Shown here: piece by piece, positions 52,701 to 62,570 of the stretch
Layout: each line of letters begins with the position of its first letter
How positions within the stretch are numbered: the first letter of the stretch is position 1
Assembly: GCA_002256245.1 (NCBI GenBank)
Contig: NKIU01000010.1
Location: forward strand, 62,001-126,000
DNA: 64,000 bases
Direction of reading: 5' to 3'
From: Pseudorhodobacter sp. PARRP1
GTDB lineage: Bacteria; Pseudomonadota; Alphaproteobacteria; Rhodobacterales; Rhodobacteraceae
Notes under the pieces: generated by a model
The model's input: the letters and a program-made list of their open reading frames with translations, nothing else
What the model was told of the DNA's origin: nothing
Databases searched by the model: none
Made by a program: the position numbers and the translations under genes

Positions 52701-55700
52701 TAATCGACGACATCGGCGATGTCATTGTCGAAGCCATCGGCGGTGGCATCGACACGGTCACTGTGATGATTGACGGCCTGACGATTGCCGACAATATCGA
52801 AAATATCCATTTGTCAGGCACGGCACATATTGCAACGGGCGGTGCCAGCAACAACACGCTGGAAGGCGCTGAAGGCAACGACGACCTTGACGGTGGCGGC
52901 GGGGACGACCTGTTGCTGGGCGAAGAAGGTGACGACGATCTGACCTCGGGCGTGGGCCATGACACTTTGGTCGGCGGCAACGGCAACGATACCTATCACC
53001 TTACGGGCGGGGCTGTCGAAATCGAGGATTACGACGGCCACGACAGCATCGACGCCTCCGATAGCACAACCAATGACCACATCGACCTTTCGGGCGAGAC
53101 CGAAACCGAGATCGAAGGCGGCATTGTGCATATCACCACCCCCGGCACGACATCGCGGCCTTTCGATGTGCAATTCCTGCAAGACCTTTCGGGCTCTTTC
53201 GGCGATGATATTGCCAGCGTCCGCAGCCTTGTGCCGCAGATCGTCGATGCGGTTCATGCGGTGCAGGCCGATAGCACCTTTGGCGTCTCGTCTTTCATTG
53301 ACAAGCCTGTTTCGCCCTTTGGGTCGACCGGAGAATGGGTGTTCCGGCAAGAACTGACGCAAACCACCGATGCGTTGGCGCTGGCCTCGACCTATGCCTC
53401 AATGTCGATCCTCTATGGCGCAGATGAACCCGAAGCCCAGATCGAAGGGCTGATGCAACTGGCGCTGCACGAGGCAGAGTTGGGCTTCCGCCCAGACTCG
53501 GCGCGGTTTGTGGTGATCTTCACCGATGCGCCCTATCACATGGCGGGCGATGGCGCGGCGGCGGGGATCTTGACGCCCAACAACGGCGACACGCTGTTCC
53601 CCGGCAATGGCGCGATGGAGGATTATCCAAGCGTGGCCCAACTTTCCGCAGCGCTGATCCAAGCCAATATCACGCCGATCTTCGCCATCGCGAACGGGTA
53701 TGAGGCGGTGTATCAAGGCCTTGCCGCCCAGCTTGGGCGCGGCGTTGTGGTGTCGCTGACGGCCAACAGCTCTAACATCGTGACGGCCATCACAAATGGC
53801 GTGACGGCAGCGACCACCACCCATATCGAAGATGCGCATGGCGGGGCGGGCGACGATGCGATCCTGGGTGGCGTCGAAGACAACGGCCTGTGGGGCGGTG
53901 CAGGCAATGACCGGATCGAAGGTCGCGCCGGGGCTGACCATCTGGATGGCGGAACGGGCGATGACTTGCTGACGGGCGGCGCGGGCAATGACGTGCTGGA
54001 CGGTGGCGCGGGTCAAGACAGTGCCACCTACACCGGCGCACGCGCCGATTACGATGTGACCGTGACGGCGGCGGGCATTGTGCTGACCGATCTGCGGACA
54101 GGCGCGGACGGCACCGACACGGTCACAGGCGTGGAAAGCTTTGTGTTCTCGGATGGCACGGTTTCGGCTGCCGTGCTGTCCGGCGTGGTCCCGGTCTTGG
54201 CTGCGATTGCAGATCATGACCCAAGCCCGGACGCGGTGGCCGAAATGGCGGCGACCGGCACGTCAACCGGCGTGACGATTGCCGCTGTCGACACGACGGG
54301 CGCACCGATCGACGTGACGTTCGCCTTGGTCACGGACGCCACGGGCACGACAGAAGCGCCGGTCGGGGCCTTTGCCATCGACGCGCTGGGCGTGGTCACA
54401 GTGCAGAATGGCGGCCTGATCGACTATGAGACAGCCGCCAGCCAGACGATCTGGGTTCGGGCGACCTCGGCTGCTGGAGATGTTTTGGTAACCCAAGTCA
54501 CCCTGAATGTGCTGGATGTGTTCGAGCCCGTGGTCATCCCGGTCACGCTGACCAAGCTGGCCGACCTCTATGTCGCCGCCAGCAACGACCACTACGGCAT
54601 CACCGGCCTTGCGGGCAATGACACCATCACCACCGCAGATGGCAATGATACGCTGAACGGCGGCAGCGGCAACGATAGCCTGTCTGCTGGCGCGGGCGAC
54701 GATACCTTCCTTGTTGCGGTAGGAAATGGCTATGACGCCATCGACGGCGGCATCGGCCATGACATCATCCGCGCTTTGGCCGCGAACACCGTCATCGGCA
54801 TCACTAGCCTGACGGGCATCGAAGAAATCTCGGCTGGCGGCTTTGCCGGTGTGACACTGGTGGGCAGTACGGCGGCCAATCTGATCGACCTTTCGGCCAC
54901 CACGCTAAGCGGTATCACCTTGATTGATGGCGGGAGCGGAATTGATACGATCCTCGGCAGCTTGGCAGACGATATCATCCAAGGTGGCGCAGGCAACGAT
55001 CTGTTGTCTGGCGGCGAGGGCAACGATACCATCCGCGTCAGTGGCACCACTGCGGGCTATGATCAGATCAACGGTGGCCTTGGGTCCGACACGATCATCG
55101 CGATGGCCGCGAACACCATCATCGGTATCACCAGCCTGACGGGTATCGAGGAAATCTCGGCTGGCGGCTTTGCCGGGGTGAAGCTGGCGGGCAACGGGGC
55201 TGCCAATCTGATCGACCTTTCGACCACCACGCTGAGCGGCATCACCTTGATCGCCGCGGGGTCAGGGGCGGATACGGTGGTCGGCTCTGCCGGGGCGGAT
55301 ACGATTGACGGCGGCGCGGGCAATGACAATCTCAGCGGCGGTGCGGCAGATGATGTCTTCGCCATCGGCTTGGCCTCGGGGACCGACGCAATCGACGGTG
55401 GACAGGGCTATGACACGATCCTTGCTCTGGGCAACAATGTTGCGATCGGGATTTCGGCCCTGACAGGGATCGAAGCGATCTCGGCGGATGGTTTTGCAGG
55501 GGTGACATTGGCGGGCAACGCATCGGCCAATGTGATCAACCTGACGGGGATCGCCGTCAGCGGCATTGCGGCGATCAACGGCTTGGCGGGCAACGACCAG
55601 ATCACCGGCAGCGCAGGCGATGATGTGTTGAACGGAGGCATTGGCAAAGACGTTCTGACCGGCGGTCTTGGGGCCGATACTTTCGTTTTCGCCGCCGCCG

Positions 55701-55996
55701 CAGAAACGAGAGTTACGGCTTGGGACCGGATCAGCGACTTTACCCAAGGCGTTGATCTGATCGACCTGTCGCTGATGGATGCAGATGCGTTGACGGCGGG
55801 CGATCAAAGTTTCAACTTCCTCGGCAGCGCCGCCTTTGGTCATCACGCGGGCGAGTTGCGTATTCTGACTGGCCCCGCAGGCTATCTGCGCGTTCAGGGC
55901 GACATTGATGGAAACGGCGTCGCCGACTTTGAGATCAGGCTTGACCAGCAGGCGGGCATCAGCGGTTCGCTCATGGCGAGCGACTTCCTCTTGTAG
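49769..55996 (+). CDS. Giant RTX adhesin with integrin-alpha-like propeller and integrin-beta I-like domain
   Basis: About 2075 residues. Residues about 20-480 hold seven FG-GAP repeats ([16 protein letters not shown] to [16 protein letters not shown]), enough for a seven-bladed propeller. RTX blocks fill about 490-1120. At about 1130-1350 lies an integrin-beta I-like domain: [14 protein letters not shown] (Asp1139, Ser1141, Ser1143, Asp1146-1147), DEPE (Glu1222), FTDAPYH (Asp1253), DYPSVAQL and SLTANSSN. More RTX, a cadherin-like segment (about 1475-1590, [16 protein letters not shown]) and RTX to the C-terminus ([11 protein letters not shown]) follow. It is predicted to be exported by type I secretion as an adhesin. 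ATG 49769 is preferred to ATG 49697. Confidence 0.85.
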   Translation: MPIPNTKIFLGSTILAGGGFKLLPNTAGDFRTPLSGLSAPAWMASVGDLNGDGIADIAIGASGDDDKLLDAGRIFVTMGGLVAGGSTNIATNSWIIDGVNAGDLAGFSIAGSADLNGDGLGELLIGAPGQDVGVQADAGVTYVAFGQSTAGGLDLQDLFTAGGGGYAVKGQSAGDAAGYTVLSVGDMNGDGRADMLVGAPGQDAGGANAGAAYVVWGKSSASNVLLNSVANGIGGFKINGAAAGDAIGSELAVLADQNGDGRAEILIGARTAAGGAGAVYVVDGKATGATVDLNAVAGGTGGYMISGAAGSQAGTSVGSAGDVNGDGRDDILIGAAGTNSAYVVYGKADHTNVDLSAAFNGFQIIAEAAGDLANLVVTGGVDLNRDGIDDLVIGASANAEGGANAGAVYVVWGGAGNGPVDLSAVAQGFGGAKIVGTAGSLLGSSLAIGGDMNGDGVADLILGAPGVGESVQVLYTPLSWQPDVNIYGTNGADIMQAGFGGMHQIGAGNDAIMALAGNDLVDSGAGNDMVEGGAGADTLIGGLGDDSLDGGTGADSLTGGVGNDAYVVDNLGDVVVELAGEGRDTVYASVSHTLAAEVENLILTGLSLSGTGNALDNAISGTGGADTLDGGLGADTLTGGFGNDTFIVDNLGDRIVETVTGGIDTVISSVDLTLGQYVENLTLTGSAHIGTGNNDGNILTGGAGNDSLNGLGGIDRLIGGAGDDTYTVDTALDQVVELAGGGTDTVLSSATGYVLSANLENLTLLGTALTGLGNALNNVITGDDLGNTLDGGIGADTLVGGLGNDTYVVDNALDVVIEIAGGGVDTVTASVNYTLGAGEIENLTLTGSARAGTGNSAGNLITGTAGDDRLDGGAGVDTMVGGAGHDTYVVDNAGDVITEALNAGTDTVETSISYVLGDNLEDLMLTAAGLTGTGNALDNTLTGSAGSDTLFGMDGNDVLDGGAGSDHLEGGAGDDIYVIDDIGDVIVEAIGGGIDTVTVMIDGLTIADNIENIHLSGTAHIATGGASNNTLEGAEGNDDLDGGGGDDLLLGEEGDDDLTSGVGHDTLVGGNGNDTYHLTGGAVEIEDYDGHDSIDASDSTTNDHIDLSGETETEIEGGIVHITTPGTTSRPFDVQFLQDLSGSFGDDIASVRSLVPQIVDAVHAVQADSTFGVSSFIDKPVSPFGSTGEWVFRQELTQTTDALALASTYASMSILYGADEPEAQIEGLMQLALHEAELGFRPDSARFVVIFTDAPYHMAGDGAAAGILTPNNGDTLFPGNGAMEDYPSVAQLSAALIQANITPIFAIANGYEAVYQGLAAQLGRGVVVSLTANSSNIVTAITNGVTAATTTHIEDAHGGAGDDAILGGVEDNGLWGGAGNDRIEGRAGADHLDGGTGDDLLTGGAGNDVLDGGAGQDSATYTGARADYDVTVTAAGIVLTDLRTGADGTDTVTGVESFVFSDGTVSAAVLSGVVPVLAAIADHDPSPDAVAEMAATGTSTGVTIAAVDTTGAPIDVTFALVTDATGTTEAPVGAFAIDALGVVTVQNGGLIDYETAASQTIWVRATSAAGDVLVTQVTLNVLDVFEPVVIPVTLTKLADLYVAASNDHYGITGLAGNDTITTADGNDTLNGGSGNDSLSAGAGDDTFLVAVGNGYDAIDGGIGHDIIRALAANTVIGITSLTGIEEISAGGFAGVTLVGSTAANLIDLSATTLSGITLIDGGSGIDTILGSLADDIIQGGAGNDLLSGGEGNDTIRVSGTTAGYDQINGGLGSDTIIAMAANTIIGITSLTGIEEISAGGFAGVKLAGNGAANLIDLSTTTLSGITLIAAGSGADTVVGSAGADTIDGGAGNDNLSGGAADDVFAIGLASGTDAIDGGQGYDTILALGNNVAIGISALTGIEAISADGFAGVTLAGNASANVINLTGIAVSGIAAINGLAGNDQITGSAGDDVLNGGIGKDVLTGGLGADTFVFAAAAETRVTAWDRISDFTQGVDLIDLSLMDADALTAGDQSFNFLGSAAFGHHAGELRILTGPAGYLRVQGDIDGNGVADFEIRLDQQAGISGSLMASDFLL
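54775..55570 (+). repeat. Three tandem copies of a repeat inside the RTX gene
   Basis: A unit starting around [20 protein letters not shown] recurs at about 54787, 55114 and 55440 (period about 327 bp). Copies 1 and 2 are very similar at the nucleotide level, including the shared stretch CTGGCGGCTTTGCCGG; copy 3 is more diverged. This points to recent duplication of copies 1 and 2. Confidence 0.7.
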
Positions 55997-56145
55997 CTGG
56001 GTTGGAAGGAAGGGGCGGCGAGGCGTTGGCCTCTGTCGCCCTGTTCCGACTTGAGCTTGGGTCGGTAGTTTTCAGCACTAATGTGGAACTAACTCAAAAG
56101 GAAGAAACGCAAGCTGCGCCGATGCCGACCTTTTGTTCGGCAGCC

Positions 56146-56658
56146 TTACTTTGGCTTCAGCATGCGCGTCAGCAGACCGTCCTTGCGCCAGAACTGGTGA
56201 TACAGCGAAGCCGCAGCATGCAGCGCGATCAGGCCGATGAACACCGGTTTGGCAAATGTGTGCCACTCGCCATAGGGGTCGCCATAATAGTACCCGAGCA
56301 GACCGGTGACAGGCACCACGACAAGCAATGCGTAAAACAGCCAGTGGGAAACACTGCCTGCCAGTTCGATGGCTCGGCTTGTTTCTGTCGGCGGCGGTGG
56401 AGCGCCGTTCTTGAGCCGCAGGGCCAGCCGAACCGCGACCAGCGCAAGAATGGCGATGCCGAAGTAGTAATGCATTCCTGCGAGGTTGCCAGTCAGCGCG
56501 GAGGCCGTCTTACCTTCCTCGACCGCCTCAATGGCTTCGGTCATGCTTTCACCGAAGATCAGCTGCACAAAAACCAGCGCCGCGATCACCCAGTGAAGGC
56601 CGATCTGATAGATCGTATAGCCTTGGACGCCACCGATCTGGTCTGTTGTCATAGTCAT
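56146..56658 (-). CDS. Cytochrome b561-like membrane protein
   Basis: A 170-residue four-helix protein. Candidate heme ligands are His in YQIGLHWVIAALVF, AGMHYYFGIAIL and LIALHAAASLYHQF. Cytochrome b561-type proteins carry electrons across the inner membrane, for example from quinol. It is last in the leftward metal/redox cluster, 117 bp after the VIT gene. The reverse strand also has a long frame, which is a shadow. Confidence 0.83.
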   Translation of the reverse strand: MTMTTDQIGGVQGYTIYQIGLHWVIAALVFVQLIFGESMTEAIEAVEEGKTASALTGNLAGMHYYFGIAILALVAVRLALRLKNGAPPPPTETSRAIELAGSVSHWLFYALLVVVPVTGLLGYYYGDPYGEWHTFAKPVFIGLIALHAAASLYHQFWRKDGLLTRMLKPK

Positions 56659-56775
56659 TTCAGGTTCCTTTGCATCAGTTTTCTGGGTCGCATGAAGTGG
56701 GGCGGATGGAATTGATCGACATCAGTCGATGGCGTGATGGGGCTGGATTTCGCTGGGCGACGGGCTCATCAGCAC

Positions 56776-57474
56776 TCATGCCGCAACGCCAAACACCATG
56801 CCAACCAAGGCTGTCGCGGCCAAGGCAAGTGCGCCCCAGACGGTCACGCGAATGGCACCCTTCAGAATACCCGCCCCTCCGGCAGAGGCACCGAGACCGC
56901 CAAGCGCCATCAATCCGACAAGGGTCGTGGTTGCGACAACCACCGAGATCTGCGCTGCGGGTGCCACTGAGGCGACGATCAGCGGGATGACGGCACCGGC
57001 CGCAAAGGTCATCGCCGAGACCACCGCTGCTTGGATCGGTCGGGCGGTGACCGTTTCCGAGATGCCAAGTTCGTCGCGCGCATGCGCCCCGAGCGCATCT
57101 TTCTGCGTCAGTTGGACTGCGACCTGCCGGGCCAAGCCTTCATCCAGCCCACGTCCGACATAAATTTGGGTCAGTTCTTCAAGCTCTGCGGCGGGCGTGT
57201 CTTTCAGTTCCTTGCTCTCGCGCGCAAGATCGGCCTGTTCTGCATCGGTCTGCGAGCTGACCGAGACATACTCACCCGCCGCCATCGACATCGCACCCGC
57301 CACCAACCCAGCCAGACCGGCGATCAGGATTTCGGGCCGCCCGGACCCTGCCGCAGCCACGCCCACAACCAGACTAGCGGTCGAGACAAGGCCATCATTC
57401 GCCCCCAGAACGGCGGCGCGCAGCCAGCCGATGCGGTGGACCATGTGGATTTCGGAGTGGGTCAATCTGCTCAT
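56776..57474 (-). CDS. VIT1/CCC1 family metal transporter
   Basis: A 232-residue protein with the family signature RAAVLGANDGLVSTASLVVG and AGAMSMAAGEYVSVSSQTD in the first two helices, a cytoplasmic charged segment (about 80-140) and three more helices. The family moves Fe2+ or Mn2+ out of the cytoplasm. It follows the P-type ATPase gene with an 18-bp gap. Confidence 0.88.
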   Translation of the reverse strand: MSRLTHSEIHMVHRIGWLRAAVLGANDGLVSTASLVVGVAAAGSGRPEILIAGLAGLVAGAMSMAAGEYVSVSSQTDAEQADLARESKELKDTPAAELEELTQIYVGRGLDEGLARQVAVQLTQKDALGAHARDELGISETVTARPIQAAVVSAMTFAAGAVIPLIVASVAPAAQISVVVATTTLVGLMALGGLGASAGGAGILKGAIRVTVWGALALAATALVGMVFGVAA

Positions 57475-57492
57475 TTCAACTGTCCTTCGGGG

Positions 57493-59379
57493 TTATAGCG
57501 CGGTCGTCTGGGCTTCAGGACCAGCCGCGCGCTGACTGATCTGGTCCGGCACGATCCTGAGCGCCCTGAGCGCATTCAGGATGACCGCCACGTCAATGAC
57601 TTCTTGCACCAGTGCGCCCTGCACGGGCGTCAAACACCCCAAAGCGGCGGCAACCATGCCAAGGATCGACAGGCCAATCCCTGCGGCGACGCTTTCAAGT
57701 GCTATCCGGCGCGACTTTTGGGCCACCTCAATCCCCGGCAACAGCCGATCAAGGTGATCGACCAGCAACACCACATCCGCCGCCTCGGCGGACGCCGCCG
57801 CACCCCGCGCGCCCATCGCGACGCCAATGTCAGCGGCGGCAAGGGCGGGGGCATCGTTCACCCCGTCGCCGACCATCATCACCGGGCCATTCTTGCGTTC
57901 GGTCAGAACCAGTTGGACTTTCTGGTCAGGTGTCAGCTCGGCATGGACAGCGTCAAGCCGCAGCCCCTCGGTGACCGCATCGGCCACGGCGCGGCGGTCG
58001 CCGGTGGCCAGAACGATGCGGGTGATACCGAGGTGCCGCAGTCCGGCAAGCAAATCCGCTGTCCCCGACCGCAACGCATCGGCCATGACGATATGGCCCA
58101 TCAGCTTACCATCCACCGCAAGCGACACCACGACCGAACCCGCAGCAATGATGGCTTGGTCAGGGTGCGTGGAGCCAGCCGTTGCTGCGACAAAAGCTGT
58201 ACCGCCGACAACAACATGGTGGCCTAGGATGGTCCCTGCAACGCCCTCGCCCGGTGTCTCGATCACGTTTTCAGGGATCGGCAGAGCCGCGCCACCAGCG
58301 CGGGCCGCCGCCACGATGGCCTGTGCGATTGGGTGTTTTGATGCCTGATCAATGGCCGCAGCGAAATACAGGATATCGTCCTTGGAAAGATCGCCATGCA
58401 CTTGGATGGACACGATCTGGGGTCGCCCGTCGGTCAACGTGCCGGTCTTGTCGAGGATCAGCGTTTTGATCCGCGCCAGTGCCTCAAGCGGTTTTGCGCC
58501 TTTGATCAATACGCCGAAATGTGCGGCCCGCGACAAACCGGCCACCAGTGCGACCGGAACCGCAAGGATAAGCGGGCACGGCGTTGCAACCACCAGCACC
58601 GCCACCGCGCGGATTGGATCGCCGGTGAACCACCACGCAGCCGTCGCCAGCGCTACAGTGACAGCGAGGAATAACAGGGAATAACGGTCGGCCAACCGCG
58701 CCATCGGCGCTTTGGAGGCTTGCGCCGCCTCGACCAGCCGGACAATGCCAGCATAGGTGCTGTCTGCCGCAACCCTTGTGACCCGCAGATCGAAAGCCTC
58801 GCCCGCGTTGGTTGACCCGCTCATGACATCCTGCCCCCGGTCAAGCCGGACTGGCATCGACTCGCCCGTCAGCGCCGACTGGTCCAGCATCGCCTGATCG
58901 CCTTCCACGGTGCCATCCACGGGTGCGACATCGCCTTGCCGGATCAGCAGAAGGTCGTCAGGGTTGATTTCTTCCAGCGCCACATCTTCCAGCCTGCCGT
59001 CTTGGTGGCGTGTGGCCGTCCGGGGCACGCGCGACAACAGGTCGCTCATTTCGCGCCGGGCGCGGCCCTCGGCAAAGCTTTCAAGGAAGGTACCGCCGGA
59101 ATACATCACTGCCACCACGGCAGCCGCCAGCCCCTCACCGAACAGCAGCGCCGCCGACATCGACAGAGCGGCCACGATGTCTAACCCGACTTCGCCCTTC
59201 CAAAGACTGCGGAGGATCTCGACGACAAGGGCGGCAAAGACTGGCACAACGCCCGCCGCCCAAGCGATCATGGCAAGGTCGGCCCGGTCGGTCAGCATCA
59301 GCCCAAGACCAGACAGCAGGCCAAGCAAGGCCACAGCCAGCAGTGCGACGTTCATGCGATCAAGCAGCAAGGCCTTCAT
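57493..59379 (-). CDS. P1B-type heavy-metal-translocating ATPase
   Basis: A 628-residue ATPase. The membrane metal site is TPCPLILAVP, phosphorylation DKTGTLTDGRP, actuator ALTGESMPV, nucleotide-site His in SKHPIAQAI, and MVGDGVNDAPALAAADIG. There is no N-terminal CxxC metal-binding domain, and the N-terminus carries fewer helices than CopA. The TPCP variant of CPC does not fix the metal; the neighbouring CCC1 homologue suggests Fe, Mn, Co or Zn. ATGA overlap with apbE. Confidence 0.87.
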   Translation of the reverse strand: MKALLLDRMNVALLAVALLGLLSGLGLMLTDRADLAMIAWAAGVVPVFAALVVEILRSLWKGEVGLDIVAALSMSAALLFGEGLAAAVVAVMYSGGTFLESFAEGRARREMSDLLSRVPRTATRHQDGRLEDVALEEINPDDLLLIRQGDVAPVDGTVEGDQAMLDQSALTGESMPVRLDRGQDVMSGSTNAGEAFDLRVTRVAADSTYAGIVRLVEAAQASKAPMARLADRYSLLFLAVTVALATAAWWFTGDPIRAVAVLVVATPCPLILAVPVALVAGLSRAAHFGVLIKGAKPLEALARIKTLILDKTGTLTDGRPQIVSIQVHGDLSKDDILYFAAAIDQASKHPIAQAIVAAARAGGAALPIPENVIETPGEGVAGTILGHHVVVGGTAFVAATAGSTHPDQAIIAAGSVVVSLAVDGKLMGHIVMADALRSGTADLLAGLRHLGITRIVLATGDRRAVADAVTEGLRLDAVHAELTPDQKVQLVLTERKNGPVMMVGDGVNDAPALAAADIGVAMGARGAAASAEAADVVLLVDHLDRLLPGIEVAQKSRRIALESVAAGIGLSILGMVAAALGCLTPVQGALVQEVIDVAVILNALRALRIVPDQISQRAAGPEAQTTAL

Positions 59380-60371
59380 CTGGCGCAGATCTCTGACGAA
59401 GCCAAATGGCCAGGGTTTGTGCGTGGCTCAAACAGGCGCCCCACCCTTGTTTCGCGCAGGTCATCGCCATCCCGGTCGATGAAAAGCGCATCCAGATCGT
59501 GTTTGCGCGCCAATTCCGCGCCCTCCACGCTGCCGCGCACCATCAGCGCCGTTGCCCAAGCATCGGCCATCATGCAGCTGGCGGCCACCACGGTAACCGA
59601 GGCGGGGCAAACGGCCAACGGGCCACCCCGCGCCGGGTCCATGGTGTGCGCCAGTCGCCGGTCGCCGACCGCCACCCAGTGCCGGTAGTCGCCCGAAGTG
59701 GCGATGGCCGCGTCGTGAAGCGCCACGATCGCGTGCGGTGCGCGGGCCGCAGGGTCGGGGCGTTCAACCGCGACCGTCCAAGCCGTGCCGTCCGGTTGCA
59801 GACCGGTGGCGCACAACTCGCCGTCGATGGCAGTCAGCGCGGACGGGATGCCGAACCCAAGTGCTACCTCGGCCAGGCGATCCACACCGTAGCCTTTGGC
59901 GATGCCGGACAGATCCAGCATCAGGGGGGCATGTTTGCGCGCCCGCCCCAAGCCCAAGTCAAGCTCCAACACCTGATGCGCCGGGGGTCTTGTGCGGCTC
60001 AGCGCGGTGCGAATGGCGGTTTCATTCGCTGCGCCGGGGCCAAAACCCCATGCAGCCACAGCATCGCCCACCCCGATGTCGAAGGCCCCGCCAGAGGTGC
60101 GCCCGATGTTTAGGGCTGCCTCCAGCACAACCAGCAACCGCGCGGGCAGATCGACCCACGCCTCGGGTGCCGCTGCATTCAGGCGCATCAGATCGCTGTC
60201 GGGCTTCCAAGTGGACATCTGCATATCAACCTCGGCCATCGCTGCCGCCATCGCTGTTGCGACGGGTTTTTCGTCAAACTGCGGCGGCATATGAAACAGG
60301 GCGGACCAGCGCGTGCCCATGGTCGGTCCGTGCAGCGCGTGGCGCGCAAGATCAGTAAACGTCTTCGGCAT
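59376..60371 (-). CDS. apbE: FAD:protein FMN transferase
   Basis: A 331-residue ApbE. It has GPTMGTRWSALFHMP at the N-terminus, LDLSGIAKGYGVDRLAEV (FAD site), TAIDGELCATG and a late HTMDPARGG. ApbE transfers FMN to a Thr in D-x-x-[ST]GA[ST] sites of redox proteins. No lipobox or signal is visible, unlike many ApbE proteins. Overlaps with both neighbours point to one operon; the DUF2271 gene upstream contains GITGAS (about residues 85-90), a possible flavinylation-type site. Confidence 0.87.
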   Translation of the reverse strand: MPKTFTDLARHALHGPTMGTRWSALFHMPPQFDEKPVATAMAAAMAEVDMQMSTWKPDSDLMRLNAAAPEAWVDLPARLLVVLEAALNIGRTSGGAFDIGVGDAVAAWGFGPGAANETAIRTALSRTRPPAHQVLELDLGLGRARKHAPLMLDLSGIAKGYGVDRLAEVALGFGIPSALTAIDGELCATGLQPDGTAWTVAVERPDPAARAPHAIVALHDAAIATSGDYRHWVAVGDRRLAHTMDPARGGPLAVCPASVTVVAASCMMADAWATALMVRGSVEGAELARKHDLDALFIDRDGDDLRETRVGRLFEPRTNPGHLASSEICAR

Positions 60372-62559
60372 AGCGTCCCTCTGCTTTCAGCCGCGCGGGC
60401 GTCAGACCCAGCGGGGCAAGGATATCGGCAAGTGCCTCGGACACACCCACCGCCATGCCTCGACCGCCGCAAACCAGAATTTGCGCGCCACTGGCAACAA
60501 GTTGGGCCACCCGCGCACCATCGCGGCGCAGGGCGTCCTGCACATGGCAATGTGTGGCGGTGCGCGAGAAGGCAGTCGTCAGTGTGCCCAGACGTCCGTC
60601 CGCCGCCCAGCCCGCCAGATCGTCGCCATATAGCATATCACTGTCGGGATGCCGCGCACCGAACCACAGATGCATGGGCCTTTGCCTGCGGTTCGCCCGC
60701 AAGAAACCCGCCAGAGGGCCGATGCCAGTCCCGGCCCCGATCAAGATCACCGGACCAAGGCCGCGTGCGGGCCGGAAGGCTGGATTGCGACGGACAAAAG
60801 CCCCTATAGTCTGACCTGCCCTCAAGTCGAAAAGCTGCCCCGAGCACAATCCGTCTGGATGCTTACGCACGCAGATCTCAATAAAGCCGTCGCCCGCCGC
60901 CGATGCCAGCGAATAAAAGCGCGGCACCTGTGAACCTTTGGGCACGATCCCCAGCAAATCACCCGCCGCAAACCGCAGGGCGCCAAGCCCGGTCAGGCGA
61001 CGCCAGAGCGGAGCGACAGGCAACGCAAACCGCAGGATCGCTGTCGGGGCCTGCACCTCTACCCCATAGTCGCGTCGTGAGATCAGCGTCAGCGTCTCGG
61101 TCCGGGGCGTGACAGGCTGGTGGTTCAGCTCCAGCGGAACCCCGATCTTCGCGCCGAATGCCCGGCCCCAGCGGGCGAAATCCTGCGACGATTGACGGTC
61201 CACGCTGTCAAATGGCAAAAGGCTGACCCACCCACGCGCCTGAGCCGCTAGCGCGACATCCTGTGCAAAGCCACAATAGGCAGGAAAGCTGCGGTCGCCA
61301 AAGCCCAGAACAGTGAGCGGGATGGGCAACGCGGGCAAGGCAGCCAACCGATCCAGAAAACCTTTGGCCGATGCTGGGGCGGTGCCGTTGCCATAGGTTG
61401 CGGCAAACACCACGATACGGGCAGCGCGATGGTAACGCTCCGGCGCAAAGGCCGACATCGGTGCGGTGTGGACACGTTCACCTGCCGCTGTCAGCGCGGC
61501 GTGCAGCGTTGCTGCAAAGCCCCAGGTGCTGCCGCCCTCGCTGCCGACCAGTAGGATCGTATCAGCCTGAGCCGCGCTGGCATTATCGCGCAACCGTGGC
61601 CGTGACCGCCGAGACGCCACCCACATCAGTGTGCCGGTGCCCGCCATGACCGGGACGCCAAGCGCCATCAGGCCAAGGACAAGGCCAAGAACCGCCGCCC
61701 CCCGACCCGTGTGCAGCATGTAGATCGTTTCCGTCATCCGGTCCCACGCCGATAGGTCACTCCACGCCACAAGCTTACCCGTACCTTGATCGACAAAGCC
61801 TTGACCTGAATCAGTCTTAAGCGTGAAGGCATCGGTCAGGTCGTCTGGATAGGGGAAAGTCAGGTCGCGCAGCGCGGTGACTGGCGTGTTCTGAAGCCCC
61901 TGCATCTGTGCCAGATCGAAACCAGTCTGGCCACTGACTTCGGGAAAGGGCGGCGGGCCAGCGCCCTCAGGCAGCAAACCAAAGGTCGAGGCGGTCATCC
62001 ACAATGCCGTCAGCGACGACAGGGCAAGCCCCAGCACGGCAAAGCGCGCAATCTCGACATGCACGCGTCCGGCAAGCGGTCCTTTCAGCGGTGACAGCAC
62101 ATGCCGCCAGCCACCCGTTCGCCGCAAAACCAAAGCCGCACCGGTCAGTGCCAGCAGCAGCATGGCCGCCGCCCCAAACGCCGCCACGATCCGCCCGGTG
62201 TCGTCAAGAAACAGCGAGCGGTGCAGGGTGGTCAGCCACCGTTGCAGCGGCGGAACGTCTGCGCTTCCGACGCCTTTGCCGGTTGTCGGATCAATTACCG
62301 CTCCGCCCGGCGTGCCCGCATCAAACCAGAACGCTGTGATCCGCCCCGACGGCGCGCGGTGGATTTGCTCGACCCCCGGATAGATCGCACGAATCCGCGC
62401 GGCGAGGTCCGCCACGCTCTGCGCCGGTTCTGACTGAGTGGGTGCGCCGATAGCCTCAATCGCCGGAAAGACCGACAGGGCTGCTCCCGACAGGCCAAGC
62501 AGGACAAGCAACAGGGCCGCGATCAGGCCGGGCCAGCGGTGCAGCGAGCGGATCATCAT
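60352..62559 (-). CDS. PepSY membrane domain fused to flavodoxin and NADPH-flavin reductase
   Basis: About 735 residues. An N-terminal PepSY-type membrane part (about 1-340; SLHRWPGLIAALLLVLLG, later FGAAAMLLLALTGAALVL) joins a flavodoxin domain (LVGSEGGSTWGFAATLHAAL), then a reductase with FAD site RFYSLASAAGDG and NADPH site LIGAGTGIGPLAGFLR, ending GRYAEDVY. It could carry electrons from NADPH across the inner membrane to external ferric iron or to the flavinylated partners next door. ATG 62559 has GAGGGG 6 nt upstream; GTG 62574 overlaps the previous stop and is the alternative. Confidence 0.85.
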   Translation of the reverse strand: MMIRSLHRWPGLIAALLLVLLGLSGAALSVFPAIEAIGAPTQSEPAQSVADLAARIRAIYPGVEQIHRAPSGRITAFWFDAGTPGGAVIDPTTGKGVGSADVPPLQRWLTTLHRSLFLDDTGRIVAAFGAAAMLLLALTGAALVLRRTGGWRHVLSPLKGPLAGRVHVEIARFAVLGLALSSLTALWMTASTFGLLPEGAGPPPFPEVSGQTGFDLAQMQGLQNTPVTALRDLTFPYPDDLTDAFTLKTDSGQGFVDQGTGKLVAWSDLSAWDRMTETIYMLHTGRGAAVLGLVLGLMALGVPVMAGTGTLMWVASRRSRPRLRDNASAAQADTILLVGSEGGSTWGFAATLHAALTAAGERVHTAPMSAFAPERYHRAARIVVFAATYGNGTAPASAKGFLDRLAALPALPIPLTVLGFGDRSFPAYCGFAQDVALAAQARGWVSLLPFDSVDRQSSQDFARWGRAFGAKIGVPLELNHQPVTPRTETLTLISRRDYGVEVQAPTAILRFALPVAPLWRRLTGLGALRFAAGDLLGIVPKGSQVPRFYSLASAAGDGFIEICVRKHPDGLCSGQLFDLRAGQTIGAFVRRNPAFRPARGLGPVILIGAGTGIGPLAGFLRANRRQRPMHLWFGARHPDSDMLYGDDLAGWAADGRLGTLTTAFSRTATHCHVQDALRRDGARVAQLVASGAQILVCGGRGMAVGVSEALADILAPLGLTPARLKAEGRYAEDVY

Positions 62560-62570
62560 AGGCTGCCCCC

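Noticed and set aside
54263-54760. Antisense coding frames over the RTX gene
   Set aside because: They follow from the GNGNDT codon repeats of the sense gene; the products are low-complexity.
51200-55700. Dense short repeats that could suggest a CRISPR-like or satellite array
   Set aside because: They are in-frame RTX nonapeptide codons (GGxGxD) within one long gene, without constant-length unique spacers.
56002-56715. A 237-codon frame after the giant RTX gene
   Set aside because: It lies opposite the cytochrome b561-like gene, whose protein has clear membrane helices and heme-ligand histidines; the plus-strand product has none.
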